Shown here: positions 1 to 9,028 of the stretch, in pieces
How positions within the stretch are numbered: position 1 is the first letter of the stretch
How the letters are laid out: every line of letters starts with the position of its first letter
Assembly: GCA_965247735.1 (NCBI GenBank)
Contig: CBDFHN010000002.1
Coordinates: 4,402,001 to 4,466,000, forward strand
DNA length: 64,000 nucleotides
Reading direction: 5' to 3'
From: JAOXRU01 sp965247735
GTDB taxonomy: Bacteria; Bacteroidota; Bacteroidia; Flavobacteriales; Flavobacteriaceae
The notes under the pieces: generated by a model
The model's database searches: none
Seen by the model: the letters and a program-made list of their open reading frames with translations, nothing else
Told to the model about the DNA's origin: nothing
Made by a program: the position numbers and the translations under genes

Positions 1-1647
1 TAAGACAGATGGGTCTGACCAAACATGTTCCTCCATTTTTCTACAGTTGACACAAGCATGTCCAGTGAAATCTATTAATACAGGCTTGTTTACTTTTTTT
101 GCATAAGCTAGCCCTTTGTCATAGTCTAGGAAGCTTGTAATGTTATGTGGGCCATATTTGGCGCCTTCAGGCAGTTCTCCTAAAGAGATAGTGCTGCCAG
201 AACCAATACCATTAGGCGATTCGCTATAATGCATTGGAGGAGGGAAGCCACTAATGATTTTTAATGGAGCTCCCCAAAGCCCTGGAATCATATAAATAGT
301 GAAAGTTAATGTTAGTAGCCCTAGCATTAATCGCCCCACCGAGATGTTTTTTATTTGGGAATCATGTGGTAATTGTATTTTTCCAAAAAGGTATAAGGAT
401 AGTGTTCCGAAAATAGCTATCCAAATAGCTAAAAATACTTCTCTTTCTAGCCAATGTGCTTGTAAAACCAAATCCGCTTGAGATAAAAACTTAAAAGCTA
501 ATGCCAATTCTAAAAAACCTAAAACTACTTTTACCGTATTTAGCCATCCACCAGATTTTGGAAGACTGTTTAGCCATCCTGGAAAAGCAGCAAATAAGGC
601 AAAAGGAAGTGCAAGTGCTAAAGAGAAACCAAGCATACCAACTACTGGAGCAATACCTCCTTTACTAGCGGCTTCTACTAAAAGGCTGCCTACAATAGGT
701 CCTGTACAAGAGAATGATACTATGGCTAATGCTAATGCCATAAAAAAGATGCCAATAAGACCTCCTTTATCTGCTTTTCTATCCACTTTGTTTGCCCAGC
801 TATTAGGTAGCATAATTTCAAATGCTCCCATAAAGGAAATTGCAAAAATTACAAGTATGGCAAAAAATATAACATTGAACCATACATTGGTAGCGAGTTC
901 ATTTAATACTGAAGCTCCAAATATACCAGTAACTGCTAAGCCTAACACTACATATATTGCAATAATGCAAACTCCGTAAATAATAGCATTTTTAATACCC
1001 GCAGCTTTAGTTTTGCTTTGTTTGGTAAAAAAGCTAACTGTCATAGGTATCATTGGGAATACGCAAGGAGTAAGTAATGCTGCAAAACCTGCCAAAAATG
1101 ATAAAAAGAAAATGGTAAACAATCCTCTTTTGGAGTCATCTTCTATGTCAGCTGTTTTAGGAATATCAGTTGTACTAGTTTTTTCTTCTTTTTTAGTTGT
1201 CCCTTTTGTAAATGATAAATCTACCTCGGCAGGAGGTAGGCATTTTTCGTCATCACAAACCATAAAATATACCGTTGCTTTAATAGCTATATTTGGATCA
1301 TTATGGATTACTCTTTGTTTAAAAATAGCTACATCAGAGAAATATTTAATCTCCATGTCAAATGTATTGTCATGTCCTGTATGACCTTCATCTTCTTGGG
1401 TGTTTCCTTTTAAGCTATAGTTTTCGTTTTCTTCATAAGAAAATTCAGTTGCAACTGGGCCGCCGTCAGGAACTTCTTGTGAATAAAGATGCCAACCCGT
1501 TTCTATTGTTGCTGTAGTTATCAGTAAATATTCATTTTCCTTATCAGCAACTTTTTCTATAGTTGTACTCCAGTCAACAGGGTCAAAAATTTGAGCTTGT
1601 GCTATTCCGAAAAAGAATAAGAAAGTTAATAAAAGTATTTTTTTCAT
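1..1647 (-). CDS. dsbD: DsbD-family protein-disulfide reductase, C-terminus beyond the window
   Basis: Open on the minus strand from the ATG at 1647 to the window edge (549 codons, no stop), so the C-terminus is missing. A signal peptide (MKKILLLTFLFFFGIAQAQ) is followed by a periplasmic DsbD N-terminal domain with a Cys pair (FMVCDDEKCLPP), a hydrophobic core of about eight membrane segments containing FAALLTPCVFPMIP and SFSCTGPIVGSLL (the two membrane cysteines), and the start of a thioredoxin-like domain with GHACVNCRKMEEHVW. DsbD moves electrons from cytoplasmic thioredoxin through the membrane to periplasmic thiol partners. All three redox Cys pairs are visible. A free-standing copy of the N-terminal domain lies just upstream on the same strand. 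Family assignment is firm; partner proteins are unknown. Confidence 0.93.
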   Translation of the reverse strand, partial: MKKILLLTFLFFFGIAQAQIFDPVDWSTTIEKVADKENEYLLITTATIETGWHLYSQEVPDGGPVATEFSYEENENYSLKGNTQEDEGHTGHDNTFDMEIKYFSDVAIFKQRVIHNDPNIAIKATVYFMVCDDEKCLPPAEVDLSFTKGTTKKEEKTSTTDIPKTADIEDDSKRGLFTIFFLSFLAGFAALLTPCVFPMIPMTVSFFTKQSKTKAAGIKNAIIYGVCIIAIYVVLGLAVTGIFGASVLNELATNVWFNVIFFAILVIFAISFMGAFEIMLPNSWANKVDRKADKGGLIGIFFMALALAIVSFSCTGPIVGSLLVEAASKGGIAPVVGMLGFSLALALPFALFAAFPGWLNSLPKSGGWLNTVKVVLGFLELALAFKFLSQADLVLQAHWLEREVFLAIWIAIFGTLSLYLFGKIQLPHDSQIKNISVGRLMLGLLTLTFTIYMIPGLWGAPLKIISGFPPPMHYSESPNGIGSGSTISLGELPEGAKYGPHNITSFLDYDKGLAYAKKVNKPVLIDFTGHACVNCRKMEEHVWSDPSVL

Positions 1648-1738
1648 TATAAAAAAGGTCTTTTTTGAGTAAAATATTGGTCTAAGGTATTGCTAAAAAC
1701 AAGAAAAACGAATTGTTTTTAGCAAATTTTAAGAAAAT

Positions 1739-1776
1739 CCATATCCTATTAAATCTACTAGATTAATAGGATATGG
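1739..1776 (-). terminator. Perfect 14-bp inverted repeat, probable terminator
   Basis: CCATATCCTATTAA at 1739-1752 is matched perfectly by TTAATAGGATATGG at 1763-1776 with a 10-nt loop. Read on the minus strand it is downstream of the gene ending at 1892 and is followed by GGATTTTCTT. A T-run also sits on the plus-strand side (1781-1787). The AT-rich stem and weak T-tract on the minus strand make this a moderate call. Confidence 0.55.
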
Positions 1777-1891
1777 TAGTTTTTTTAAACGCAGCCAGCA
1801 GTTAGATTGGGGTTGATTCCTTAACACTTGCTTCGAAAATTAAAAAGAATCCCTGCTTGGTAACTCGTACCTTTAAAGGAAGGGTGTTTAT

Positions 1892-2350
1892 TTAATTTGT
1901 GAAGACTAAGGCTACTTCTTTTAAGGGAAGACATCTGGTATCGTTGCAAACCATATATTCCACAGAAGCGGCAATGGTTTGTATCTCTTTTCCCTGAATG
2001 ATGATGCGCTGTTTGAAAGTGGTTATCGTTTCAAAATATTTAATCTTCATATTAAAGGTTTCATCATGGATGAGTTTTCCTTTTTCTTCTTTGGTATTTC
2101 CTTTTCTTTTATAGTTTTTACTACTCTTAAAGGTAAATACTGTTGGATCCGGCCCTCCTTCTGCGATGTTTTGGGCATATAAATGCCAATTCCTTTCGAT
2201 AAATGCAGTAGCAATAAGATCGTATTCTGTTGCGGTTATTTTTACAACGGAGGTTTCCCATTGTACTGGATCAAAAATTTGAGCTGAACTTTTTAAGCCA
2301 ATAAAAAGTATGAGAAATAGAAATGCTTTCTTGAGGGGTTTATATTTCAT
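1892..2350 (-). CDS. Free-standing DsbD N-terminal-domain protein, periplasmic
   Basis: 152 aa with signal peptide (cleavage near KSSAQ/IF). The mature part aligns along its length with the N-terminal domain of the DsbD encoded just downstream: both begin AQIFDPV, share WHLY, GGP, KGNT, a KYF...FKQR block and a C-x5-C pair (here MVCNDTRCLPL). There is no membrane core and no thioredoxin domain. It looks like a tandem duplication of the domain that hands electrons to periplasmic clients, now encoded alone. It may be an alternative substrate adaptor or a redundant copy; the sequence does not decide this. Confidence 0.8.
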   Translation of the reverse strand: MKYKPLKKAFLFLILFIGLKSSAQIFDPVQWETSVVKITATEYDLIATAFIERNWHLYAQNIAEGGPDPTVFTFKSSKNYKRKGNTKEEKGKLIHDETFNMKIKYFETITTFKQRIIIQGKEIQTIAASVEYMVCNDTRCLPLKEVALVFTN

Positions 2351-2564
2351 CGCAATTACTTTTTTAGTTTAGTGGTGAATACTTAATATAGTTGTTTTTT
2401 TTGCAGTAAGACCTGAAGTTTTATTGAAAAGCCTAGATTAGGCTCTTGTTTTTGTGAGGTTTTTAGCTCTTAGGGCAGGACATTATTAGAATATTGGAAG
2501 AGGAAGTCTAAAAATGGATTTTTTTTAAATCAGCTGTAACTAGTATAAACGTATCACTATGAAT

Positions 2565-3203
2565 TTAAGGTACAAATATTTTGTTTTTTATGGCATATAT
2601 GACTAATCCAGTTCTATTTCTAAGGTTGAGTTTTTCAAAGAGGCTGTCTCTATATCCATCAATTGTTTTTGGGCTTAGAAACATTAAATCTGCAATTTCT
2701 TTATAGGTTTTCTCCGTGCAAACGTGTTTTATAAATTCAATTTCACGATCCTTTAATAAAGCGTTTTTATCAACTTTGTTAGATAATGATTTAATTAATG
2801 CCTGAGAAACGGTATCGCTATGAAAATATCCTTTTTTCTGTGTTTCTAAGAGCGCATTGTTAAGTTCATCTTTTTTTGCATCTTTCATAACATAGCCCTT
2901 GGCTCCAGCTCTTAGCATTTTTAAAATAGTGTGCTCGTCTTCCTCAATAGAAAGTGCTAAAACTTTTACCTGCTGATAGTGCTCTTTTAGGTATTCCGTT
3001 GTTTTAATGCCATTCATTATTGGCATATTTACATCCATAAGTACTAGATCAGGGATGTTTTTAGGGTTTTTGAATTTATCAAGTAACTCTTGTCCGTTAT
3101 GACAGAGATACAATACTTTGAACTGTTCAAAATTCTCAACTAAGCCTGCTATTGCTTGTGAAAGCAAAGTGTGGTCATCTACTACTACGACTGAATATTC
3201 CAT
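2565..3203 (-). CDS. NarL/FixJ-type response regulator with LuxR HTH
   Basis: 212 aa. Receiver domain with the acidic pair D9-D10, phospho-acceptor D57 (in DLVLMDVNMP) and conserved K107 (GYVMKDAK); LuxR-type helix-turn-helix at about 145-205 (DREIEFIKHVC...TYKEIADLMFLSPKTIDGYRDSLFEKLNLRN, read in two parts). It starts 1 nt after the stop of the histidine kinase upstream, so the two are translated together and form the expected pair. It should regulate transcription on phosphorylation by that kinase. Targets are not visible here. Confidence 0.92.
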   Translation of the reverse strand: MEYSVVVVDDHTLLSQAIAGLVENFEQFKVLYLCHNGQELLDKFKNPKNIPDLVLMDVNMPIMNGIKTTEYLKEHYQQVKVLALSIEEDEHTILKMLRAGAKGYVMKDAKKDELNNALLETQKKGYFHSDTVSQALIKSLSNKVDKNALLKDREIEFIKHVCTEKTYKEIADLMFLSPKTIDGYRDSLFEKLNLRNRTGLVIYAIKNKIFVP

Positions 3204-3204
3204 A

Positions 3205-3957
3205 TTATACTGATTTATAAGTTAGGGATAAAATTGTGCCAATATTTTGTTTTGAAATAATTTCAAGATTTGCATTGATTAGTTTTGCTCTGTTTTTCAT
3301 ATTATTTATACCTATACCATGGGATGTGTTTTGCGTATTGAATCCTATGCCGTTATCTTCTGCTTTTATGTATAAGGTTGATTTTTTACAAGTTATGCTT
3401 ACTGTTAGTTTAGTAGCTTTGGAATGTTTTATGGTATTTGTGAAAAATTCTTGAAGCATTCTAAAAATAATGATTTCTATTTTATTGTCTATTGCTAATG
3501 GTGTGTTAGAATGTATAAGTTCTGCCTTGATGTATTTTAGTCTATTGTAGCGTTCAATTTCCAACTTTAATGCGTCTATGAGAGATAAATTACTTATCAT
3601 TTCTGGATTAATTAGCTTAGATAGGCTTCTTAGTTCGTTAAGACAGTTGCCGAGTGTTGTAATAGCTGTATTGATGTCTTTTGTTTTTTCGTCGATGTTT
3701 TGAAGTTGTATTTTTGTTAATGTTAGTAACTGTCCAATATTATCATGGAGTTCCCAGCTAATATTTCGCAGTACTTCTTCTCTAATTTCTATTTGTGATT
3801 CTGCAAGTTCACGATCGAAATTTATTTTGGTCTTTTTTTGATCCTCAACTAATTTGTTTTTTCGCTTTACAAAAACAGCAAATAGTGTTATGATAATAAC
3901 AACTAATAGTGTTAATATGCCAACAATTACCAGCGTTATAATTTCTTTTTCATCCAT
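3205..3957 (-). CDS. HisKA_3-type sensor histidine kinase with a single membrane anchor
   Basis: 250 aa: one membrane helix at about residues 7-30, a short coiled linker, a dimerisation/phosphoacceptor segment with H71 in ISWELHDNIGQLL, and an HATPase_c domain with an N-box (EFFTNTIKHSKA) and G-box D201-N-G-I-G205. There is no periplasmic or PAS sensor domain. Its start lies inside the end of the upstream 7-TM gene (22-nt overlap), suggesting the sensor is supplied by that separate protein. The partner regulator is the next gene. Confidence 0.9.
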   Translation of the reverse strand: MDEKEIITLVIVGILTLLVVIIITLFAVFVKRKNKLVEDQKKTKINFDRELAESQIEIREEVLRNISWELHDNIGQLLTLTKIQLQNIDEKTKDINTAITTLGNCLNELRSLSKLINPEMISNLSLIDALKLEIERYNRLKYIKAELIHSNTPLAIDNKIEIIIFRMLQEFFTNTIKHSKATKLTVSITCKKSTLYIKAEDNGIGFNTQNTSHGIGINNMKNRAKLINANLEIISKQNIGTILSLTYKSV

Positions 3958-4580
3958 AGAAAACCAATAATAAAACAGCTATTCATGATTATAATTAAGA
4001 GGTATTGAACAAGGCTAAGACTTAAAAATAAATTATCTTTTAGTTCATAAAAACTGCGGACTAGTTTTATAGGAATATACCCAATATAGAAAAGAAGTAG
4101 TCCAGTACTTATCCAAAAAAAAAGATTTGTTTTTATATAGAGTATTTTGGAGGAGTTTATAATTTCTATATAAAAGAGTACGATACAAATGATTAGTAAA
4201 ATAGCTCCAATGAGATAGGATATTAGTTGGCTTTCTAATAAAAAATTATGGTAAAAAAGATTTGTTATAATAGCAACTAGGAAAATTATACCGGAATAGA
4301 TTGCCCAAAGCTTAGTCCTTTTGTGTTGTAGAATATGTTGGAAAAGATAAAAGAAGTAAAGAAAAAAAACAATATTATAGATGTTATAAAGTATAACATT
4401 ATAGCTGTTTAATAAAAATATACCAATTAATTCATTACTAAAAGAATACCATAATATTATAGGTATATATTTTAAAGGAGTTTTGTTATATTTATGAAAT
4501 AGAATTAATGAAAGTATAGCAGCGATACCTTCTGAGGCTATAGCTGTATATTTCAGGGTATATATAAATTCTATGTTCAT
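3936..4580 (-). CDS. Seven-helix membrane protein, candidate sensor subunit of the kinase
   Basis: 214 aa, almost entirely hydrophobic with about seven predicted membrane helices, loops rich in Lys/Asn, and no recognised catalytic motif. I do not recognise a named family. The 3' end overlaps the start of the histidine kinase gene by 22 nt, so the two are translationally coupled. The kinase has no sensor domain, so a split sensor-kinase arrangement is a reasonable inference. The gene follows the lipoprotein gene by 15 nt in the same operon. Confidence 0.7.
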   Translation of the reverse strand: MNIEFIYTLKYTAIASEGIAAILSLILFHKYNKTPLKYIPIILWYSFSNELIGIFLLNSYNVILYNIYNIVFFLYFFYLFQHILQHKRTKLWAIYSGIIFLVAIITNLFYHNFLLESQLISYLIGAILLIICIVLFYIEIINSSKILYIKTNLFFWISTGLLLFYIGYIPIKLVRSFYELKDNLFLSLSLVQYLLIIIMNSCFIIGFLWMKKKL

Positions 4581-4595
4581 GTTACCTTTTTGTTC

Positions 4596-5240
4596 TTAGT
4601 TTTTCATTTCTTGATTTTCATGATCTCTTGGTGGTGGTATTAATCCAGCTTCATTAAGAATAAGACTATTGATTCTTTCTGCTTGTTTAAAAGAGAAGAA
4701 ACTAGCTTTGTTTTTATATAATTCGTTTTTTCTATTTTCTATAAAATAACTCTTGGTATTACCACCTTTTTCTGTAATGGTATAAAAAGCATCATGTCTA
4801 TTCTTGTTTTTTATTGTTGGTACCATAAAAAATGAATTATGACCAGGGTATTTTATTTGAGCACCATTTTTAAATTTTTCAGCATTTGGATAGGTAGTGA
4901 AATAAAATCTGAGTTTTGTAATATCAACTTTTGCTTTTTTTGCTTCATTTTCTATATAAAGTATATATTCTTTTATTGTCTTATAGTCATATTCGGCATA
5001 TCTCGTAGGATGGAATTCAGAACGATTATTATTGATCTCATATTTTTGAATTATTGGCACCCTTCTTTCTGTGTAGGTATTGTAAAGCTCCATCGCTTGT
5101 TCTAGTGGAATTATTTTTGAAGGAGGTTTTGGAGATTCTACTTTAATGGGAACTTCTTCTTTTTCAGGGGATTGTTTGTTGTTGCAATTGAGTAAACTTA
5201 ATACTGCTAATAACCCTAGTAGGAATTTTATAGTTTTCAT
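4596..5240 (-). CDS. Lipoprotein of unknown function heading the two-component operon
   Basis: 214 aa from the ATG at 5240 (a TTG two codons upstream is less likely). The signal peptide ends in a lipobox with C19 (SLLNCNNKQ). The mature part is Lys/Glu-rich with a Pro-rich linker, followed by a compact domain containing LRFYFTTYPNAEKF and a GHNSFFMVPT segment. I recognise no named family. First gene of the lipoprotein, 7-TM, kinase, regulator operon, so it may be a ligand-sensing or target component; that is inferred from position only. Confidence 0.75.
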   Translation of the reverse strand: MKTIKFLLGLLAVLSLLNCNNKQSPEKEEVPIKVESPKPPSKIIPLEQAMELYNTYTERRVPIIQKYEINNNRSEFHPTRYAEYDYKTIKEYILYIENEAKKAKVDITKLRFYFTTYPNAEKFKNGAQIKYPGHNSFFMVPTIKNKNRHDAFYTITEKGGNTKSYFIENRKNELYKNKASFFSFKQAERINSLILNEAGLIPPPRDHENQEMKN

Positions 5241-5262
5241 AATCAAATATTTAATGTTGTAA

Positions 5263-5270
5263 CAAAAATA
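5263..5270 (-). promoter_or_regulatory. Possible -7 element for the two-component operon
   Basis: On the minus strand this reads TATTTTTG, a full match to the Bacteroidota -7 consensus TAnnTTTG, 23 nt upstream of the lipoprotein start codon. No TTG is seen at the usual 19-20 bp upstream, so support is partial. Confidence 0.4.
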
Positions 5271-5560
5271 GTCTGATTAAGAGGGTATTATAAAGGTAGG
5301 GATTTTATTTAAGTGCCATGATATGTCGTAACGTTCTTATTTCCAGTGACTAAGTTGTTTTGTTGGGATGGAACTAGGAGGTTTTGTGGGGAAAAAGGGG
5401 TGTTTTGCTCTATTCTTATAAGGTGTAAATACGGAACGATTATAGTGAAATGTGATGGTTTTGTGTATTTTTTTTGATTTTACTTAAATCAGTTTTATTT
5501 GTAAACAATAATTAATGGTTTTGAGATTGCTAAAAAACAAGAAATTTTGAATTTTTAGTA
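5271..5560. other. Gene-free stretch between the two-component operon and the pruA terminator
   Basis: AT-rich, with stop codons in all frames and no ORF of convincing composition. It holds the upstream region of the lipoprotein operon. I see no RNA gene, repeat or riboswitch-like structure in it. Confidence 0.5.
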
Positions 5561-5599
5561 AAAAAAATCACCCAAAATAAAAATATCTTGAGTGATTTT
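5561..5599 (-). terminator. Terminator of pruA
   Basis: On the minus strand, AAAATCACTCAA (5599-5588) pairs with TTGGGTGATTTT (5575-5564), a 12-bp stem with one G-U pair, followed by a run of T. It lies about 20 nt past the pruA stop. Confidence 0.85.
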
Positions 5600-5619
5600 A
5601 TATGATATTAAAGAATTTA

Positions 5620-7248
5620 TTATCCTAAAAATGGATATCTGTAATCTTCTGGAGTAACAAAAGTTTCTTTGATAAGTCTTGGAGATACCCAACGCAATAA
5701 GTTTTGCGCACTACCAGCTTTATCATTGGTTCCGGAACCTCTAGCGCCACCAAAAGGTTGTTGTCCTACAACAGCGCCAGTTGGTTTGTCATTAATATAG
5801 AAGTTACCAGCACAGTTTTGTAATGCTATAGTTGCTTCTTCAATAGCATATCTATCTGCTGCTAAAACAGCACCAGTAAGTGCATATTCAGAAGTGCTGT
5901 CTACTAATTTTAGGGTGTCTGCCCAAGTAGCATCTTCATAAACATAAACTGTAGTAACAGGACCAAATAATTCAGTTTCCATAGTGGTGTAGTTTGGTGT
6001 TTTAGCTACAATAACTGTAGGTTCTATAAAGTATCCTTTAGATTTATCATAGTTACCACCAATAACAACTTCAGCATCACTATCTGCTTTTGCTTGGTCT
6101 ATATATTTTGCTAGTTTATCAAAAGACCCTTCATGGATAACCGCAGTAATAAAGTTACTAAGGTCTTCGGGAGAACCAGGTTTGTTGAAAGATTCAACAT
6201 CTGCTTTAACAAAAGCTAAAACTTCATCAGCGATAGATTTTGGTAAATAAACTCTTGAAGCAGCGCTACATTTTTGTCCTTGAAATTCAAAAGAACCTCT
6301 TGTTATTGCTGTAGCAACTTGTTTTGGGTTGGCAGATGGGTGAGCAACGATAAAATCTTTACCACCAGTTTCTCCAACTATTTTTGGATATGTTTTATAG
6401 GTATGGATGTTATTTCCAATCTTTTTCCAAAGTTCTTTAAATACATATGTAGAACCAGTAAAGTGGATTCCAGCAAAATCTGGACTTGCCAATACCGTAT
6501 CGGTAATCATAACAGGATCACCATAGATTACGTTAATTACACCATCAGGTAAACCAGCTTCTTTAAAAATATCAACAATAACTTTTGCTGAAAATATTTG
6601 ACTATCACTTGGTTTCCAAACAACAACATTACCCATTAGGGCAGCAGAAGCAGGAAGGTTACCAGCAATTGCAGTAAAGTTAAATGGTGTTACAGCATAT
6701 ACAAAACCTTCTAAAGGTCTGTATTCAACTCTATTCCATATTCCAGTATCAGAAGCAGGTTGTTCTGCATAAATTTCTGTCATGAATTTTACGTTAAAAC
6801 GTAAAAAGTCAATAAACTCACAAGCAGCATCAATTTCTGCTTGGTGTACAGTTTTTGATTGTGCAATCATCGTAGCGGCATTTATTTTAGCACGGTATGG
6901 ACCAGCTAGTAAATCTGCAGCTTTTAAAAATATAGCAGCACGATGTTCCCATTTCATGTTTGCCCAAGCATCTCTAGCTTCTAATGCATTTGCAATTGCT
7001 TTTTCGGCTAATGGCTTGTCTGCAACGTGGTAAGTACCAACTACATGTTTGTGGTCATGTGGAGGTGTCATCGTTCTAGTGTCACCTGTTCTTATTTCTT
7101 CACCACCTATATAAAGAGGTACATCAACAGATCCATTAAAATATGCTTTATATTGCTTTAATACAGCTTCTCTTTCTGGAGCTCCAGGAGCAAACGTTTG
7201 TACTGGTTCGTTTGTGATTGCTGGTACGCGAAAAAAACCTTTTCCCAT
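5620..7248 (-). CDS. pruA: L-glutamate gamma-semialdehyde dehydrogenase (P5C dehydrogenase)
   Basis: 542 aa, the usual length for the stand-alone enzyme. It oxidises glutamate-5-semialdehyde (from P5C) to glutamate with NAD+, the second step of proline breakdown. The aldehyde dehydrogenase fold is clear: PFNFTAIAGNLP for NAD binding, general base E293 in VGETGGKDF, nucleophile C327 in FQGQKCSAASR, and the C-terminal PFGGARGSGTNDKAG segment. No proline dehydrogenase (putA) domain or gene is adjacent, so proline dehydrogenase must be elsewhere. Single-gene unit with its own terminator. Confidence 0.96.
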   Translation of the reverse strand: MGKGFFRVPAITNEPVQTFAPGAPEREAVLKQYKAYFNGSVDVPLYIGGEEIRTGDTRTMTPPHDHKHVVGTYHVADKPLAEKAIANALEARDAWANMKWEHRAAIFLKAADLLAGPYRAKINAATMIAQSKTVHQAEIDAACEFIDFLRFNVKFMTEIYAEQPASDTGIWNRVEYRPLEGFVYAVTPFNFTAIAGNLPASAALMGNVVVWKPSDSQIFSAKVIVDIFKEAGLPDGVINVIYGDPVMITDTVLASPDFAGIHFTGSTYVFKELWKKIGNNIHTYKTYPKIVGETGGKDFIVAHPSANPKQVATAITRGSFEFQGQKCSAASRVYLPKSIADEVLAFVKADVESFNKPGSPEDLSNFITAVIHEGSFDKLAKYIDQAKADSDAEVVIGGNYDKSKGYFIEPTVIVAKTPNYTTMETELFGPVTTVYVYEDATWADTLKLVDSTSEYALTGAVLAADRYAIEEATIALQNCAGNFYINDKPTGAVVGQQPFGGARGSGTNDKAGSAQNLLRWVSPRLIKETFVTPEDYRYPFLG

Positions 7249-7278
7249 AACTTCTTATATGTTTTATAATTTAGTCTG

Positions 7279-7286
7279 CAAAGTTA
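7279..7286 (-). promoter_or_regulatory. Possible -7 element of pruA
   Basis: Minus strand TAACTTTG matches TAnnTTTG about 30 nt upstream of the pruA ATG. No TTG is visible at the expected distance upstream, so this rests on the -7 box alone. Confidence 0.4.
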
Positions 7287-7392
7287 TAAAAAAAAGAAGA
7301 ATATTAGGATAGAAAATAAGGAAACGAAAACGTTTGAAAAATGTTTGTTTTAATTAAGGCTAAAAGTGATACTATATTCCTTTATATTAATA

Positions 7393-7779
7393 TTAATTTA
7401 GCGCAAAAGGAGCACTAAGTTTAAATGTAGGGATGTAGACTCTAAATTTTTTAGTTGAAGTAAAGTTTACCATATCATAATGACCGCGCATTGCTCCAAT
7501 AGGTGATGTAAGCAAGCATCCAGACGAATAAGTGTGTGATTCTCCAGGTTTTATTACTGGTTTTTTTCCAATAACACCTTCGCCATCTACTATTTCTATA
7601 TCGTTAAGCGCATCTAAAATTTGCCAATGTCTAGAGGTCAATTGAACAGAATCTTTGCTTTGGTTCTCTATTTTGATGCGATAACCATAGGCAAAATGCA
7701 TCTTGTAGTTTTTGAAGAAAGTACCTTCAAAACTAGTGTTTACAGAGATTTTTATGCCTTTAGTTATTTGTGTTGTCAT
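7393..7779 (-). CDS. apaG: ApaG-domain protein
   Basis: 128 aa from the ATG at 7779. A longer reading to 7803 would overlap the upstream gene and adds residues not typical of the family. The ApaG fold (an Fn3-like beta sandwich) is recognised from the NYKMHFAYGYRIKIENQS strand, the SRHWQI segment, the GEGVIGKKPVIKPGESHTYSS stretch and GAMRGHYDM. ApaG is linked to Co2+/Mg2+ resistance in enterobacteria, but its biochemical role is unsettled. Follows the DUF3667 gene closely (stop at 7787), probably cotranscribed. Confidence 0.92.
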   Translation of the reverse strand: MTTQITKGIKISVNTSFEGTFFKNYKMHFAYGYRIKIENQSKDSVQLTSRHWQILDALNDIEIVDGEGVIGKKPVIKPGESHTYSSGCLLTSPIGAMRGHYDMVNFTSTKKFRVYIPTFKLSAPFALN

Positions 7780-7786
7780 CTTGCTA

Positions 7787-9001
7787 TTAATAAATGGCTG
7801 CACTACCTAAAACTATGAATAGTGCCAATACAAAGGCTAAAATAAAGAAAATTGAATTAAGAAACATTATTTTAACAAGAGTTTTGAACCTTTTTTGTTC
7901 ATAAAACCTTCGCATGCCTTTATATAGGTAAAAAAGAAAGCCTAGGATAATTAGCCCATTTAAGTTATAATCAAAAATAGAATCTATGATGAAAGATAAT
8001 ATCAATAGTAGTATTAGCATGGTTTGCAAATGAAAACTAAAAATAAGATGATCTACATAGCTAAACTTTTTTTTGTTATAAATAAGCCATATAAAAACTG
8101 CAAATACTGGCATAAAAAAGAAAATAACAAAAGGTAATCTGGAAATAAATTCGCTTATAAAAGATCCAGGCTGTTCCGTAACTCTATGAAAACTATTTGA
8201 AACTCTAAAAATAATTTTATTTTCTCTTGTATCTTTAAATTTAACGCTGTCTTTAGCTTGCTTGTAGGTGTATATGTCTTTTATATCTATAATTTTTTGG
8301 AAAAAATCTAATTTACTAGAGTACCTATTAAAAGTAGAAAGAGTAGCTATAGAATCGAAATACTTGTCTGGGTGGTTTTTGATTATAGAATCTTTTCGTT
8401 TTTTTCTTAAGCTGGTTTTTTTAATACTGCCTTTAATGTCAAGAGAGTCTAAATATGTAAGTGCAGTTTTTTTGTCGTTTTCTGTAAGTCCTAAATTAGT
8501 ATTGGCTTCAAGTTCTTTTTTTAATTCAGCTTCAACAACTGTCATGCTGTCTTTTACTTGCTCCAATTCATCTTCATAATCAACTCCCAAAGTTCTTAGA
8601 AAACTATTTGAATCTGTAATGGATTTGCTGTTTCTGTCTAATGCACTAAAATCACCAGAAAAATTAAGCATCAAAAAATAGATGATAGAAAGGCTAAGAA
8701 AGAAGCGAAAAGGATTAGTGTATGATACTCTTTTTCCGTTTATGTAATCTTTTGTTATTTTTCCTGGTTTTAGAATTAGTACAGAAAGTGTTTTGATAAC
8801 TTTAGAGTCATAGGAAAACATAGAGGCGAAAAATTCATCAAAGAAATCTTTCAGTTTCAATTTTTTTGTGGTATTTGCTTGTGAGCAATTTGGACAAAAC
8901 CGATCGCTAATATCCAATGGGTGTTCACAGTTAAGGCAAGATACACCACGGTGTTTTAATGCAAACCTTCCTTTTAGGCTGGGTAAAGTTTTGTTGCTCA
9001 T
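7787..9001 (-). CDS. DUF3667 membrane protein with N-terminal zinc ribbon
   Basis: 404 aa. A zinc ribbon (C22/C25 and C36/C39, in CLNCEHPL and RFCPNCSQ) precedes the DUF3667 signature (KDFFDEFF..., TLSVLILKPGKI, YINGKRVSYTNPFRFFLSLS). Next come a membrane helix, a long Lys/Asp/Ser-rich extramembrane segment (about 120-280) and three to four C-terminal membrane helices. The family is common in Bacteroidota and has no assigned function. It is upstream of apaG in the same operon and follows the DUF5103 gene by 27 nt. Confidence 0.88.
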   Translation of the reverse strand: MSNKTLPSLKGRFALKHRGVSCLNCEHPLDISDRFCPNCSQANTTKKLKLKDFFDEFFASMFSYDSKVIKTLSVLILKPGKITKDYINGKRVSYTNPFRFFLSLSIIYFLMLNFSGDFSALDRNSKSITDSNSFLRTLGVDYEDELEQVKDSMTVVEAELKKELEANTNLGLTENDKKTALTYLDSLDIKGSIKKTSLRKKRKDSIIKNHPDKYFDSIATLSTFNRYSSKLDFFQKIIDIKDIYTYKQAKDSVKFKDTRENKIIFRVSNSFHRVTEQPGSFISEFISRLPFVIFFFMPVFAVFIWLIYNKKKFSYVDHLIFSFHLQTMLILLLILSFIIDSIFDYNLNGLIILGFLFYLYKGMRRFYEQKRFKTLVKIMFLNSIFFILAFVLALFIVLGSAAIY

Positions 9002-9028
9002 TTCGGGTAAAAATAGGTTGTAGTTGTC

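Noticed and set aside
7780..7803. Longer ApaG start at 7803
   Set aside because: It overlaps the end of the DUF3667 gene and adds residues outside the family; the ATG at 7779 fits.
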